A stretch of 64,000 nt of DNA from Marivirga lumbricoides. Its GTDB lineage: Bacteria > Bacteroidota > Bacteroidia > Cytophagales > Cyclobacteriaceae. Shown here piece after piece: positions 63,839-64,000 of the stretch (positions within the stretch are counted from its first letter, which is position 1; each line of letters opens with the position of its first letter). Below the pieces are notes generated by a model. It saw only the letters and a program-made list of their open reading frames with translations, was not told where the DNA came from and did no database searches. Made by a program: the position numbers and the translations under genes. Location: positions 147,926 to 211,925 of the forward strand of contig NZ_BMEC01000004.1 of assembly GCF_014636295.1 (NCBI RefSeq). The letters run 5' to 3'.

Positions 63839-64000
63839 CTTATATTATTCACAAAAACACTTTCTGTCATTATAGGATCGTAATCAATTTCGTCCCCTAT
63901 ATACCTGTCCCATTCTTCTCTGGTAATATCCCTTTTCATTTTTTCTTTTAGGGTTTGCGCCAATAACCTACTTTTTATAGGATAAAGCCTGAAAACCTGA
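63835..64000 (-). CDS. C-terminal end of an unidentified gene (cut by window edge)
   Basis: On the minus strand the frame is open from the window edge to a TGA at 63837-63835, which overlaps the ATG of the barrel gene. The 54 visible codons end KRDITREEWDRYIGDEIDYD ... SVFVNNIR. The fragment is charged and hydrophilic, with no recognised motif. The ATGA overlap shows it is the upstream gene of the same operon. Confidence 0.6.
   Translation of the reverse strand, partial: QVFRLYPIKSRLLAQTLKEKMKRDITREEWDRYIGDEIDYDPIMTESVFVNNIR

Overview
The window comes from an AT-rich member of the Bacteroidota, most likely Cytophagales or a close relative. The evidence is SusC/SusD genes with a hybrid two-component regulator, type IX secretion (T9SS) C-terminal sorting domains, promoters of the Bacteroidota type (TTTG ... 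TAnnTTTG), an acyl-CoA-binding protein next to citrate synthase, and many ~800-residue FtsX/MacB-type permeases. The exact genus cannot be read from the sequence alone.

Layout. (1) 1-16384: a same-strand array of seven paralogous MacB/FtsX-type ABC permeases, the first cut by the window edge. (2) 16476-18941: a T9SS-exported protein facing two small exported proteins of unknown function, with two hairpins at the convergent junction. (3) 19310-24640: an eighth permease, a repeat-rich 0.9-kb spacer, then an ABC ATPase overlapping a TolC-type outer-membrane channel gene. The eighth permease and the ATPase each have a sigma-54-like promoter and a 14-bp palindrome (GTCCG-N4-(T/C)GGAC), with exactly the same spacing in both places. 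They are probably co-regulated by one enhancer-binding protein encoded elsewhere. (4) 25288-38795: a polysaccharide utilisation locus with a GH16 lipoprotein, a hybrid two-component sensor/regulator, SusC, SusD, a surface glycan-binding lipoprotein and a GH10 lipoprotein, pointing to a beta-linked glycan such as xylan or beta-glucan. (5) 39216-43318: ribosomal protein S1, tRNA-Cys(GCA), and an intact IS1182-like element inserted in a second partial copy of the tRNA 3' end. (6) 43423-49802: a gluzincin metalloprotease and a CPA-type antiporter on the plus strand. On the minus strand are citrate synthase, acyl-CoA-binding protein, a class-III aminotransferase and a protein that resembles the eukaryotic ribosome quality-control factor Vms1/ANKZF1. 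(7) 50075-64000 (minus): an apparent operon ending in a giant (about 3.8 thousand residues) repeat protein with a T9SS tail. It is preceded by a lipoprotein, a TPR/beta-barrel protein and the tail of another gene.

Most noteworthy are the duplicated sigma-54/palindrome module, the bacterial Vms1-like protein, the giant adhesin-like gene whose natural start position reads ACG rather than ATG, its nine nearly identical 261-bp repeats, and the tRNA-Cys 3'-end duplication interrupted by an IS with clear inverted repeats and a 7-bp target duplication. No CRISPR array, rRNA, replication origin or prophage was seen.
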